Shown: positions 7,635 through 16,729 of the stretch, one piece after another
How the letters are laid out: every line of letters starts with the position of its first letter
Numbering within the stretch: the first letter of the stretch is position 1
Assembly: GCF_031846165.1 (NCBI RefSeq)
Contig: NZ_JAVRIE010000002.1
Span: 310,001 to 374,000, forward strand
Length of the DNA: 64,000 nucleotides
DNA from: Glaciecola blandensis
GTDB lineage: Bacteria; Pseudomonadota; Gammaproteobacteria; Enterobacterales; Alteromonadaceae
Reading direction: 5' to 3'
Made by a program: the position numbers and the translations under genes
Notes under the pieces: generated by a model
Database searches by the model: none
Told to the model about the DNA's origin: nothing
Seen by the model: only the letters and a program-made list of their open reading frames with translations

Positions 7635-8963
7635 TTAATACGTACAACTACGATATTTCACATCGTTGTTCGAAGGTAATGAATAAGGGTAGTTAAATAG
7701 TGCGGCGCAAATTGCGAGCTGTTGTTTAGCTTGCTCTGATTTACTCGCTATAATCTGCAGGTATTGGTCAATCTGTTGGCTAACCGTAGGGTTTTCCGCG
7801 TAGGCTTTTCTGGCAAGTAAGGCCGGCGCTACTAGTTTGTAGTAGTCGATGCTTTTTTCCTGTTTACCAGGCCAATAGTCTGTGGTGGATAAATTGGCGA
7901 CGGCAAATTCCAATGCCTTTAATATTCGTTGATCTGTAGCTGAAGGTTGCTCCCATAAACTTACCCCGATGCGATCAGACATATTCGCAATACGGGTGAA
8001 GCCGACCAAGTTGAATGCAGTGTAATTAAATGGTCGTGTGCGATCGAGCTCATGGGGCTGTTTGCCATTTTTCTTTATTTGCCCTTTTACTCGCTGTTTG
8101 CTGAGTGCGGTAATTTTTGTAGCAAGGTCGTCAAAACCAAGGTGCAAAGCGATACCAATCACTAGTACATCGTAGAAAGTACCATGGTTGTTCTCTTTTG
8201 CCGCTTCATCTTGGCCATTAGCACTCTCAAGCAACCAACCTAAGAAAATGGTGGTCCACTCATTAAAACTCGCTTGAAAGTCTTGGTCACTCACCTCTTT
8301 TATCAGTGTAACCGCATCCAAAATACGCAGTAAGTCACGAAACTCAATTATGCCAATACCGCGGCCATGCACTCTACCTGGAATACTTTGGGCAAAGTTA
8401 AGATGTGGGTTCATTTTTGTTTCGGCCCTTATGAACCAATGCGAAAGCAGACGCTGCGCTTTTTGAGCGTAACGTTTATCACCCGTGAAAAAATAAGCCA
8501 AGGATAAATGGTGACTGGCATTCATCAAAGTCGCAAACATCTTATTGTCTGCGCTTGGTCCACGAAATGTTGGGTTAGTCTGGCCGTCTTTTCTTATCCA
8601 TGGAAGACCATTTTTCTTTGATTTGTCTGGCCACCAATACGGACCCACACTAAAGTAGTCGTGATTATCCTTACTGGCGGGTATCTCTGGGTTGTTTGTT
8701 ACCGACAGATATTGAGTTTTCATGGCTTTATCGGCTTGCTCTAGTATGAGCTTGATTGCTTCGGTGTGAATCGAACGTCCATTTTTATTTTTCGCCGCGA
8801 TATAAGCCGCTTTTACTTCAAGTAAGTCTTGTTCGTCGAGTAGCACCAGCCTTGCTATCACAGGCTCCTCTGTTGCTTGGGTCTGAGCAACAACATCTCT
8901 AATTAGAAAAACTGACGCAACAACACTCAGCAATAGCGCAGAACGAAGGGTAGAGCTAGCCAT
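7635..8963 (-). CDS. Alginate-lyase-domain polysaccharide lyase (PL5/PL38-like)
   Basis: 442 residues with signal peptide (LLLSVVASVFLIRDVVA-QT). It belongs to the Alginate_lyase (alpha/alpha toroid) family. Diagnostic motifs are HDYFSVGPYWWPDKSKKNGL near residues 98-117, LNFAQSIPGRVHGRGIGIIE, the catalytic-type KENNHGTFYD with conserved Asn-His and Tyr, and QPHELDRTRPFNYTAFN. Members include PL5 mannuronate lyases and, to my knowledge, PL38 glucuronan lyases. The glucuronate catabolic genes beside it make a beta-elimination on glucuronate residues the more likely activity, leaving 4,5-unsaturated ends for GH105. The ATG overlaps the kduD stop codon by one base (TAATG), so translation is coupled. 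Confidence 0.8.
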   Translation of the reverse strand: MASSTLRSALLLSVVASVFLIRDVVAQTQATEEPVIARLVLLDEQDLLEVKAAYIAAKNKNGRSIHTEAIKLILEQADKAMKTQYLSVTNNPEIPASKDNHDYFSVGPYWWPDKSKKNGLPWIRKDGQTNPTFRGPSADNKMFATLMNASHHLSLAYFFTGDKRYAQKAQRLLSHWFIRAETKMNPHLNFAQSIPGRVHGRGIGIIEFRDLLRILDAVTLIKEVSDQDFQASFNEWTTIFLGWLLESANGQDEAAKENNHGTFYDVLVIGIALHLGFDDLATKITALSKQRVKGQIKKNGKQPHELDRTRPFNYTAFNLVGFTRIANMSDRIGVSLWEQPSATDQRILKALEFAVANLSTTDYWPGKQEKSIDYYKLVAPALLARKAYAENPTVSQQIDQYLQIIASKSEQAKQQLAICAALFNYPYSLPSNNDVKYRSCTY

Positions 8964-9736
8964 TAGCGAGCCATCCAGCCGCCGTCAACGAGCATAATAT
9001 GTCCGTTAACATAGTTCGAAGCTTGGCTGGCCAAGAAGACCGCACTACCTGCTAAATCTTCTGGTTGGCCCCATTTTCCGCATGGGATCCGCGCTGTGAT
9101 GCTCGCATTTCGTTCACTATCATCGCGAAGTTGTTGAGTGTTGTCTGTAGAGAAGTAACCTGGCGCAATTGCATTCACTTGAATATTGCTTGCCGCCCAT
9201 TCATTCGCAAGTGCTTTTGTCAGCTGGCCAACAGCCCCTTTACTTGCGGCATAAGCGGGTACGGTAATACCGCCCGAAAAAGTGAGTAAAGAAGCGACAT
9301 TGATAATTTTACCACCGCCTTGCGCCAACATCATTTGACCAGCGCTGCGGCAAAAATGAAAAACACCATTTAGGTTGGTGTCGATTACGTGTTGCCAATC
9401 TTCATCTGTTGTCTTATCGGCTGGCGCTCTGCGGATTGTCCCCGCGTTATTAACGAGAATATCGAGTTTGCCAAAAGTACTCTTTACTTCTTCAAACACA
9501 TTGTTGATTTGCTCTGTTTGACTCTGGTCACAGCCAATAGATAGCACTTTTCTGCCTAAGCTTTGGATCTCGTCATGCGTGGACTTCAAGTTCGCTTCGT
9601 TGGTCGCTGTCAGCACTAAGTCTGCGCCTGCTTTAGCAAGAGCAATAGCCATCGCTTTGCCTAAACCACGACTTGCGCCCGTCACTAGTGCTACTTTTCC
9701 TTCAAGAGAAAACATAGTCTGTAGGTAATTATTCAT
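8963..9736 (-). CDS. kduD: 2-dehydro-3-deoxy-D-gluconate 5-dehydrogenase (KduD)
   Basis: 257-residue classical short-chain dehydrogenase. The Rossmann dinucleotide motif TGASRGLG lies at residues 19-26, NNAGTIRRAP near 96-105, and the catalytic Ser149 (NVAS), Tyr162 and Lys166 (YAASK) are all present. VNAIAPGYFSTDNTQ and RIPCGKWGQPEDL are KduD-type signatures. KduD reduces 2,5-diketo-3-deoxygluconate, the product of KduI, to 2-keto-3-deoxygluconate in the cytoplasm. The partner kduI lies on the other strand in the divergent unit. The start at 9736 has GGAAG upstream and lies 14 bases after the GH105 stop; MFSLEGKVALVTG at residue 8 is an alternative start. A gluconate 5-dehydrogenase is the nearest alternative, made unlikely by the neighbours. 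Confidence 0.88.
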   Translation of the reverse strand: MNNYLQTMFSLEGKVALVTGASRGLGKAMAIALAKAGADLVLTATNEANLKSTHDEIQSLGRKVLSIGCDQSQTEQINNVFEEVKSTFGKLDILVNNAGTIRRAPADKTTDEDWQHVIDTNLNGVFHFCRSAGQMMLAQGGGKIINVASLLTFSGGITVPAYAASKGAVGQLTKALANEWAASNIQVNAIAPGYFSTDNTQQLRDDSERNASITARIPCGKWGQPEDLAGSAVFLASQASNYVNGHIMLVDGGWMAR

Positions 9737-9750
9737 GCTACGCTTCCTTT

Positions 9751-11085
9751 CTATTTCGCTGTCATCATTTTATAGATTTCAGATGCAGCTAAGAGCACTG
9801 CGCCACTGCCGTACAGCTGAGTATCCTCTTTTGTCGCACTGCCTGGTGCAAAGGCAACTTGCTGGACATAGCCGACCTTTCCATTTGGATGGATATTGGT
9901 CACGATAGATTCCCACGCTTTGGTAACAGCAGGCGTAAATTCATCGGCATCGAGATGTTCATGGTTGATACCCCACGCGAGTGCATATGCAAGCAGACCC
10001 GTTGCACTGGTTTCAGAGTGAGTATCAGCATTTTTCTCTAGCAATGAGGAAGGCCAACTACCGTCTTCTAGTTGATACTTCAGTAAGGTTTTGCTCATTG
10101 ATTTATACAGGTCAATGTAGGCTTCACGCTTAGCGAAATCTGCAGGTAAATAATCGATGGTGCGGGCTAATCCAGCCAGTACCCAACCATTACCACGACC
10201 CCAAAAGATGCGACGCCCTTGATCATCTTTGCGGTCAAAATAGCGACTATCTCGTAAGTATAAGCCGTATTCTTCATCGAATAAGTACTTGGTCATTTCC
10301 CAGAATTCTTTATCCATGAAGTTCACGTATTTATTGTCGCCTGTGACTTTGGATAAATGCGCCATAACTGGAGGAGACATAAATACAGCATCAGCCCAGC
10401 ACCAGCGGCTAGTGCAGCGAGGGTCAACAAATTTACGCAATTCGAATTGATGGGTTTCTTTGTCTTTGTTGTCGAAATAAAGGTCGACTGTGCTTGGTTC
10501 AGCGACGACTTGGTCGAAGTGCTGAATAGTATCCAAAATGCGGTGTTCGCCAGAATATTTGTTGAAAAGTGACAAGTAAACATCACCAACCGCATGATCG
10601 TCCGCATGGTAAACGCGAGGACCAAGTTGATAATTATTTAACTGACTTAGGTTAAGTACCGTTTGGCGATACATATCAGAGTCGCTAGTTTCTGCCCAAT
10701 GCCAAAGACCAACATGCAAAGTCGCATACATCCAGCCATTCGGAATACCGCTGGGACGAATTTCAGTGCGCATTTTATTTGAGCGAATATCAAATTGTGC
10801 AAGCTGCCAGTCTGCAACAGCCGTGGCGACATTAGTGATGTCAGCAGGAGTTAATGCTGAACTGAGAGAGTACTGCGTTTCAATGGGGGCTTGATAATCT
10901 ACTTTTGCAAAAACATGTGCTTGCGCCTCTGCAGATTGTAGCGGTGTCGCCGCTGGCTTTGTTATCGACTCTTTATCGTCTGTTGGGCCACACGCGCCAA
11001 GCATCACTAAGCTAGATAAAGTGAGCGCTTTTACTATAGAAGAAGGTGTCATGCTTATTGGTGTCATTTTGGTATTGTGCTGCAC
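9751..11085 (-). CDS. GH105/GH88 unsaturated uronyl hydrolase, lipoprotein
   Basis: 444 residues. The lipobox (VMLGAC, Cys32) makes it a membrane-anchored lipoprotein. The body is an (alpha/alpha)6 barrel of the YteR/GH105 type: SGIPNGWMYATLHVGLW, HADDHAVGD (160-168), WCWADAVFMSPP with the probable catalytic Asp232, FWGRGNGWVLAGLAR, and SETSATGLLAYAL near the end. These enzymes hydrate the double bond of a 4,5-unsaturated uronic acid at the end of an oligosaccharide and release the free keto-uronate, the feedstock for KduI. First gene of the leftward operon, with a TGGTAATG palindrome 35 bases upstream. Whether it prefers unsaturated glucuronyl or galacturonyl ends is not visible; the UxuA/UxuB route favours glucuronyl. 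Confidence 0.88.
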   Translation of the reverse strand: MQHNTKMTPISMTPSSIVKALTLSSLVMLGACGPTDDKESITKPAATPLQSAEAQAHVFAKVDYQAPIETQYSLSSALTPADITNVATAVADWQLAQFDIRSNKMRTEIRPSGIPNGWMYATLHVGLWHWAETSDSDMYRQTVLNLSQLNNYQLGPRVYHADDHAVGDVYLSLFNKYSGEHRILDTIQHFDQVVAEPSTVDLYFDNKDKETHQFELRKFVDPRCTSRWCWADAVFMSPPVMAHLSKVTGDNKYVNFMDKEFWEMTKYLFDEEYGLYLRDSRYFDRKDDQGRRIFWGRGNGWVLAGLARTIDYLPADFAKREAYIDLYKSMSKTLLKYQLEDGSWPSSLLEKNADTHSETSATGLLAYALAWGINHEHLDADEFTPAVTKAWESIVTNIHPNGKVGYVQQVAFAPGSATKEDTQLYGSGAVLLAASEIYKMMTAK

Positions 11086-11119
11086 TGCGTTAGTTCCTCA
11101 CTCTGAATATTTGTATGGG

Positions 11120-11138
11120 TGGTAATGTGGCATTACCA
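11120..11138. promoter_or_regulatory. Operator palindrome between the divergent uronate operons
   Basis: TGGTAATGTGGCATTACCA is an 8+8-bp perfect inverted repeat with a 3-base centre. It has the TGGT...ACCA form typical of GntR/FadR-family operators. It lies between the GH105 and DUF4861 genes; TTGGTA inside it could serve as the -35 of the leftward promoter (then N18 and TACAAA). TATAGT on the plus strand begins seven bases past its right end. The likely ligand is the GntR regulator encoded at 20997-21710. Confidence 0.7.
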
Positions 11139-11332
11139 ATTTAAGTATAGTATATTGCTCCTAGATCGATGTCTATGACAATTTTTAACATCAATGCAAC
11201 AAATGCGCTCAACCATGCCTAAACTGGGGGGATGCTGAGTCTGTATTCATCTATATAGTGAATAGTAAAATGAATCTATTGCGAAAAGAAATTACATTGA
11301 AACAAAAGTGCGTGTTAACGATTAAAAAGAGG

Positions 11333-12712
11333 ATGGCTAGTACAAGCAACTTGGCTTTTACTAAGCGTTACGGAATGATTGTGCCTTGCGGATTGATGGG
11401 ACTTTTCGGAATGTTTGCGATGCCAGCAAACGCACTGTTGGTCAACAGTTCCATTCAGAATCCTCATAAAACAATGACCATTGCTGAAAGCGCGCTTGAG
11501 TGGAAATTGAACGCATCTAATTCCACTCCTTTGTCGCGAGAGGATGAGCTTATTAGAGTACCTGCGGCAAACCTACCTAAAGGCTTGCTTGTAGACGATA
11601 ATCTATTGATATTAGTAGATCAAAAAGATGGCGAAATGCCGGTGCAATCACTTCCTTACCAGTGGGCTACATCGGCTTCTTTTTCAGAGCAAAAAGAATT
11701 GCTTATTCAGGCCTCTTTTAAACCTCATGAACATAAACGACTACGCATTATAAAATTGCAAGCTGGCAGCCTCGAAAAACAAAACAGCAGTACGGCTTAT
11801 GCTGAACTGGCAGTTCGTTTTGGCGGTACCATGAATAATAAAATGCAATTCGAGGGCGGCACTTACAGTCAAGTAAGCGAGTTCCAGTTACCGAGTGACC
11901 ATACAATAGGTAATAAACTCTTTAAATATGAAGGCTTTGGTTGGGAGTCAGAACTAGTGGGCTACCGCTACTACTTTGACAATCGAGGTGCAGTTGATAT
12001 TTTTGGTAAACAACAAGTGGGCTTAGCGCTAAAAGAGGTCGGCTTAGACGGTGATGATTACCACGCACTAGACGAGTGGGGGATGGATGTTTTGAAAGTA
12101 GGGGGCTCACTTGGATTAGGCGCTTTAGGGGCATATGTTGATGGAGAAATAGTCAAAGTAACAGACTTCCAAAGTAGCCACGTAAGTATTCGAAATGACG
12201 CTATTTATGCAAGTGCAATGTTATCTGCAAAAGCTTGGCAAGTGGGTGACAAAACTTATGACTTGCAAGTGACTTACCGCATTGCAGGTGGTCAGCGCTT
12301 GACTGAGGTTATCGGTAACGCGGATGGCTTAAATCACTGGGCAAGTGGCATCGTGAACCATGTGAGCAATGATAAGAGCAAAGCAGATGTGAAATTGATG
12401 GCCGAGGGTATTTCGTCAACTACCCAAGGGCAAGACACAAAAGCATGGTGCTATCGCGCGACCTATGGCAAACAAAGCTTGAATGATGATAATTTAGGAA
12501 TGGCACTTTTCTATCCTTGTGAAAACAGCACACTCATTGATTCTGAGCTCAATATTGCCGTGGCCATGCAGGGTTCTATGGCACACTACTACTTCCTTGC
12601 AGGTTGGGAAGCAGAAAACAGTCTATTTGCCTCAGAGGCACGTTTTTCTGAGTATTTGAAGCAGACTCAAACTAGGCTGAACAAACAGATAGAGGTAACT
12701 TGGCAGAACTAA
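11333..12712 (+). CDS. DUF4861 family exported protein
   Basis: About 459 residues from the chosen start. A signal peptide is visible (MIVPCGLMGLFGMFAMPANA-LL). The rest matches the DUF4861 family by its architecture: a first beta-domain of about 120 residues (ESALEWKLNA, LIRVPAANLP), then KYEGFGWESELVGYRYYFDN, DGDDYHALDEWGMDVLKVG and LADVxLMAEG-like strands rich in Trp and Tyr. This is a beta-sandwich, carbohydrate-enzyme-like fold. The biochemical function is unknown. The open frame extends to a GTG at 11258 and an ATG at 11270, but those would put nearly 40 residues before the hydrophobic core, so I prefer the ATG at 11333. First gene of the rightward unit, just before kduI. Confidence 0.72.
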   Translation: MASTSNLAFTKRYGMIVPCGLMGLFGMFAMPANALLVNSSIQNPHKTMTIAESALEWKLNASNSTPLSREDELIRVPAANLPKGLLVDDNLLILVDQKDGEMPVQSLPYQWATSASFSEQKELLIQASFKPHEHKRLRIIKLQAGSLEKQNSSTAYAELAVRFGGTMNNKMQFEGGTYSQVSEFQLPSDHTIGNKLFKYEGFGWESELVGYRYYFDNRGAVDIFGKQQVGLALKEVGLDGDDYHALDEWGMDVLKVGGSLGLGALGAYVDGEIVKVTDFQSSHVSIRNDAIYASAMLSAKAWQVGDKTYDLQVTYRIAGGQRLTEVIGNADGLNHWASGIVNHVSNDKSKADVKLMAEGISSTTQGQDTKAWCYRATYGKQSLNDDNLGMALFYPCENSTLIDSELNIAVAMQGSMAHYYFLAGWEAENSLFASEARFSEYLKQTQTRLNKQIEVTWQN

Positions 12713-12759
12713 GCCAGGCAATCGTATTACCGATTTAGAAGATAAGACCGGAGATAAAC

Positions 12760-13590
12760 ATGAAGTTTTTATTAACACCAGATAGCAATAGTTACAAACG
12801 AATGACAAACGCAGAGCTTGAAGATGGTTTTACTATTCCAGAGTTGTTTGTTGTGGACGAAATTACCTTAACTTATACCGACGTCGATCGTGCTGTCGTT
12901 AGTGGTGTTATGCCAGTCAGCAAAACCATTGACCTGCCGACCCATAAAGAGCTTGCATCGGCTTACTTTTGCGAGCGTAGAGAAGTCGGTGTCATAAATA
13001 TCGGTGACGAGGGGGTGGTAACAGTAGACGGCGAGACCTTCAATATGACAAATAAAGATAGTTTGTATATTGGTCGAGGTAGCGAGAAGGTCAGCTTTGC
13101 GAGTAAGGACGGAAGCACGCCAGCCAAATTTTATTTAGTCAGCTATCCAGCCCACACTGCTTATCCAACGAAACTAGTCGCACAAGAGAACGCGAACAAA
13201 CTCGCTCTAGGCGAGCAAGATCAGTCAAATAAACGCACAATTTATCAAAGCCTATGCCCTAAAACCCTCGAATCATGTCAGTTGGTAATGGGGATCACTG
13301 AAATTGAATCTGGCAATGTCTGGAATACTAAGCCACCACATACTCATGCTCGACGTACGGAAGTTTACATGTATTTTGATATGCCCTCACACGAGCGTGT
13401 TTTTCACTTCATGGGCGAGCCGTCAAATGTGCGCGCTGTTGTGATGAAACCTGAGACGGCAATCGCCTCTCCAACGTGGTCAATTCATAGCGGCGTGGGC
13501 TCAACCAACTACACCTTCATTTGGGCGATGGGCGGCGAGAACCAAGAGTTTGACGATATGGATCACTTAACACTTGCAGATATTAGCTAG
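12760..13590 (+). CDS. kduI: 5-dehydro-4-deoxy-D-glucuronate isomerase (KduI)
   Basis: 276 residues, full length for KduI, a cupin-fold zinc enzyme that converts 5-keto-4-deoxyuronate (the rearranged unsaturated uronate) into 2,5-diketo-3-deoxygluconate. The four expected metal ligands are present: His194 and His196 in PPHTHARRTE, Glu201, and His243 in WSIHSG. FCERREVGVINIG and NVWNTKPPHTH are family signatures. It is cytoplasmic, with no signal peptide. GGAG lies a few bases upstream of the start at 12760. It forms a pair with KduD across the divergent promoter region and uses the product released by the GH105 enzyme. Confidence 0.93.
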   Translation: MKFLLTPDSNSYKRMTNAELEDGFTIPELFVVDEITLTYTDVDRAVVSGVMPVSKTIDLPTHKELASAYFCERREVGVINIGDEGVVTVDGETFNMTNKDSLYIGRGSEKVSFASKDGSTPAKFYLVSYPAHTAYPTKLVAQENANKLALGEQDQSNKRTIYQSLCPKTLESCQLVMGITEIESGNVWNTKPPHTHARRTEVYMYFDMPSHERVFHFMGEPSNVRAVVMKPETAIASPTWSIHSGVGSTNYTFIWAMGGENQEFDDMDHLTLADIS

Positions 13591-13604
13591 CGCGAAGGCT
13601 AGCT
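13585..13604 (+). other. Stem-loop at the 3' end of kduI
   Basis: AGCTAGC-GCGAAG-GCTAGCT is a perfect 7-bp stem with a 6-base loop that overlaps the kduI stop codon. No T-run follows, so it is more likely an mRNA 3'-end or processing structure than an intrinsic terminator. Confidence 0.4.
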
Positions 13605-13647
13605 GCTTTGAAAGTGGAATGAAATGTAAAATAAACGTTAAATTAAT

Positions 13648-13666
13648 TGGTAAGGCCACTTGACAT
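13648..13666. promoter_or_regulatory. Operator-like half-palindrome upstream of the TonB receptor
   Basis: Read on the minus strand this holds AAGTGGCCTTACCAAT, a 16-base block identical to the site before the TRAP transporter genes (21867-21885) and related to the perfect palindrome at 11120. Only the TTACCA side is well conserved. It lies about 130 bases before the receptor start, suggesting a promoter there controlled by the same GntR regulator. Confidence 0.55.
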
Positions 13667-13717
13667 CAAGGCGGCATTAATGGACTATGTTATTGGACAC
13701 TTTTCACCATAAGCGGC

Positions 13718-13745
13718 GTCGGCAGCCTCAGAACATGCTGTCGAC
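13718..13745 (+). other. Hairpin in the leader of the TonB-dependent receptor
   Basis: GTCGGCAGC and GCTGTCGAC pair over 9 bp with one G-T wobble around a 10-base loop, about 50 bases before the receptor ATG. No T-run follows. It could be a leader RNA structure or part of an operator; I recognise no known riboswitch. Confidence 0.35.
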
Positions 13746-13796
13746 ACATAAGACCGTCATAAAAGTGGAAACACAATAATTAACGGAGAACATTAC

Positions 13797-16667
13797 ATGC
13801 ACGCACGGTTTACCCAACAAATGATGCAGAGAGGAAAAAAAGCGCTCGCTTTAGCCATTGCTTCGTCCCTGACTATTGGTCAACTCGCTCATGCGCAAGA
13901 AGCACAAAGCGTCGGTGAAGATGACGACGTGGTTGAAGTCATCGAAGTCAAAGGCATCGCCGACTCTTACCGCAATGCAATAGCAGAAAAGAAAAATGCT
14001 AGCACCATAGTTGATGCATTATCATCCACAGACTTGGGTGCATTACCTGACCTCTCCGTTGCAGAAACGTTAGAACGTATTACCGGTGTCACCGGCGACC
14101 GTTTTAAAGGTAACGCAAGTGAAATTTCAATCCGTGGCTTAGGCCCATTTTTGGGTTTCTCTACGGTTAATGGGCGTGCTATTTCTTCTGGTAGTGGTAA
14201 CCGTTCCGTTGCCTTCAGTCAATTCCCTTCAGAACTGGTCAATGGTGTCGTCGTTTACAAAGCACAACAGGCTAACTTATTGGAAGGCGGTGTTTCAGGT
14301 ACGATTGATTTGAAAACGATAAAGCCAGTTGATTATGGTAAAGAGCGCTTTCAGGTTGAGGTGCGTGGCAATTATAATCCTTATCACGCAAAATTTGATG
14401 ATGAGAGTGGCTGGGGCTATCGCTCATCTATTTCTTACACCAATAGCTTTGAACTGGAAGAGCTGGGTGAAATCGGATTCGCACTTGGTTATGCTGGTGT
14501 CGATTCATCCACGCCAGAAGAAAGTTATAACACCAGTTCAACTTTGAGAAACTGTAATTCAAATTTTGCCCTAGATGGCGGTAGCAACTGTAGTTTTAGT
14601 GACGCGAGAGCGGCAGCAAACGGTGGCAATGCGGAAGATGGCGATTATTACTTCATTCCCAATTCATTTTTCTACCGACAGATGAAGTCCGAAGAGGACC
14701 GGGATGCTGCAATCGCTGCGCTTCAATGGCGACCAACTTCAGACCTTGATATTAATATTGATGGTCAATGGTCGAATCGTTTTTACTTTGAAGATCGTCA
14801 TGATTTGCTATGGGACGATGGCCGTCGTCGTATCTCAAACTGGTCTGTTAACGATGAAAACGCCCTGCAAAGCTATACCGGTGAATCACGCATCAGCTCT
14901 TATGGCGAATACCGAGTACGAGAAGAGGAATACAAAGGGATTGGTCTAAATGTAGATTGGCAAGCCACCGACGTCTTACATATCAATTTCGATAGCGCTT
15001 ATACGGGCACCAATCGCTATCAAACTAGAACTTACGCTCGTTTCAGAGGGCAACGCAAGTTTTACGACTGGCAAAATTCTGATGGTACGCAATTCCCTAC
15101 GGTGACAAATGTATACAGCGACTTCAATGATCCAATTGGCTCTGCTGAAGACTGGACTACTGATATTCAAGACATGGCATATTTTAATGCCGACAGCGAA
15201 GCAAGAAACTACCGTTTAGAAGTCGATGACAGAATTAGCAGCTACCGCTTAGATGCAGACTACGCTTTGGATACAGAATTTATCTACAATGTAAGAGCAG
15301 GCCTTGCGATATCCTCGCATCGCAATCAAAACTATCAGGAAGAACGTGCGCGTTTGAGCACACCATCTGCTGATAGACCCGCAAAGTTAGCCGCTGTTAT
15401 CGACAACTGTCTAATTGACTTTCCACAAGATGACTATGGCGACGATGGCAAACCAGGATTTAGTTCTTGGGCCACGTATGACACGCACTGCGCGTATGAC
15501 ACATTGGTTGGTGACGCAGACCTCTCGGTTGATCCTAAAGCACCTTCAGGTGGTGATATTAATCTAACAGAAGATATTTCTTCGCTCTATTTAATGGCCG
15601 ACTTCTCGACAGAGATTGGTGATATTACGGTAGATGGTAACTTTGGTATACGCAGAGTAGAAACAGACATCACAGCGGTGGGTATTCGAACTTCATATAC
15701 CGTTGAAACTGACGCCAATGGTTTTATTAGTTTCTTGGCAAACCCAGACGTTGAAACAAATGTGCTGAATAATTCATACACGAATAACTTAAAGAGTCTC
15801 AACTTGGCGCTTGGATTAAGTGATGAAACACAACTTCGTTTCGCCATTTATGATGGTTTGTCGCGTCCTGATATGTGGTACTACGGTGCCGCTCGTGACA
15901 TCGGTAGCGTTGGGGCCGATGAAGAGTTTACGAGTGTTGAGGCTGCCCTCGAAAATAACGTGACAGCCCTAGGAAATCCTTTCTTAGAGGCGCTTGAGTC
16001 TGATAACTATGACATCAGCTTGAACTACTTCTTGAATGAAGACACCATGTTCTCAGCCGCTGTGTATTATAAACAATTCAATGCGAACTTTGAGGTGAGT
16101 AGTGGTATTGAGCCTGTCGTCATTGACGGCGTGAGCTATGATGTTGAGGTAAATGGCCGGGTCAGTATCGTTGATAACGAGTCAGAAATTAATGGTTACG
16201 AATTGACGGCGTTACATCAGTTTGAAGCGATTGAGGGTTTAGGTATTTCACTGAATTATAATTTCGCTAACTCAGACTATGAAACTGCTGAAGCTGGCGG
16301 AAACATTAGCTCGGAAGTTCAAGAGAGAATTGAGCCTGCGAACGTTGCTGGGCTATCAAAACATAACTTTAGTGGGCAAATCTATTGGGAAAACAAATTG
16401 CTATCCGCTCGTCTTAGCTATAAGTATCGGTCTGAGTATCTGAAGCCTTTTGGCCCGAACTTAGCACAAACTAACCGTATTGTTGACGATACAGAACGAG
16501 TAGATTTTGATTTCCAGTACAAAATTACGAAAAACTTGAGAGCGAAATTCCAAGTCTTGAATTTAACCAACGAACCTTACGTAGAGCAACGCGTTGCTAG
16601 CGAAGCTTACAATAGAATTGAATATTCTGGCAGAAGGTTGTTCGTTGGCTTTAAATACAAGTTATAA
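13797..16667 (+). CDS. TonB-dependent receptor (oligosaccharide uptake type)
   Basis: 956 residues. Signal peptide (ALALAIASSLTIGQLAHA-QE), a TonB-box-like stretch (VEVIEVKGI near residue 46), then the plug domain (residues about 60-190). The plug shows the family signature VAETLERITGVTGDR, ISIRGLGP and ANLLEGGVSGTIDLKT. The remaining residues form the outer-membrane beta-barrel (many alternating aromatic strands, SGRRLFVGFKYKL at the end). There is no SusD gene, as usual in Gammaproteobacteria. Position inside the uronate locus points to uptake of uronate oligosaccharides across the outer membrane using TonB energy. GGAG precedes the ATG by about 10 bases, and a strong terminator follows the gene. 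Confidence 0.9.
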   Translation: MHARFTQQMMQRGKKALALAIASSLTIGQLAHAQEAQSVGEDDDVVEVIEVKGIADSYRNAIAEKKNASTIVDALSSTDLGALPDLSVAETLERITGVTGDRFKGNASEISIRGLGPFLGFSTVNGRAISSGSGNRSVAFSQFPSELVNGVVVYKAQQANLLEGGVSGTIDLKTIKPVDYGKERFQVEVRGNYNPYHAKFDDESGWGYRSSISYTNSFELEELGEIGFALGYAGVDSSTPEESYNTSSTLRNCNSNFALDGGSNCSFSDARAAANGGNAEDGDYYFIPNSFFYRQMKSEEDRDAAIAALQWRPTSDLDINIDGQWSNRFYFEDRHDLLWDDGRRRISNWSVNDENALQSYTGESRISSYGEYRVREEEYKGIGLNVDWQATDVLHINFDSAYTGTNRYQTRTYARFRGQRKFYDWQNSDGTQFPTVTNVYSDFNDPIGSAEDWTTDIQDMAYFNADSEARNYRLEVDDRISSYRLDADYALDTEFIYNVRAGLAISSHRNQNYQEERARLSTPSADRPAKLAAVIDNCLIDFPQDDYGDDGKPGFSSWATYDTHCAYDTLVGDADLSVDPKAPSGGDINLTEDISSLYLMADFSTEIGDITVDGNFGIRRVETDITAVGIRTSYTVETDANGFISFLANPDVETNVLNNSYTNNLKSLNLALGLSDETQLRFAIYDGLSRPDMWYYGAARDIGSVGADEEFTSVEAALENNVTALGNPFLEALESDNYDISLNYFLNEDTMFSAAVYYKQFNANFEVSSGIEPVVIDGVSYDVEVNGRVSIVDNESEINGYELTALHQFEAIEGLGISLNYNFANSDYETAEAGGNISSEVQERIEPANVAGLSKHNFSGQIYWENKLLSARLSYKYRSEYLKPFGPNLAQTNRIVDDTERVDFDFQYKITKNLRAKFQVLNLTNEPYVEQRVASEAYNRIEYSGRRLFVGFKYKL

Positions 16668-16690
16668 GTAAACAGGGTGTTGTGTGTCGA

Positions 16691-16729
16691 CGGTAACTCC
16701 GTTTCCCCAATAGGGAGTTACCGTTTTTT
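16691..16729 (+). terminator. Rho-independent terminator after the TonB receptor
   Basis: CGGTAACTCC (16691-16700) and GGAGTTACCG (16714-16723) form a perfect 10-bp stem with a 13-base loop, followed at once by TTTTTT. It separates the receptor transcript from the uxuA-uxaC-uxuB genes, which therefore need their own promoter or read-through. Confidence 0.85.

Noticed and set aside
7635..8963. Assignment as a true alginate lyase
   Set aside because: The fold matches the Alginate_lyase family, but the neighbours break down glucuronate through UxuA/UxuB, and no 4-deoxy-hexulose-uronate reductase (the alginate DEH reductase) is seen; the substrate is left open.
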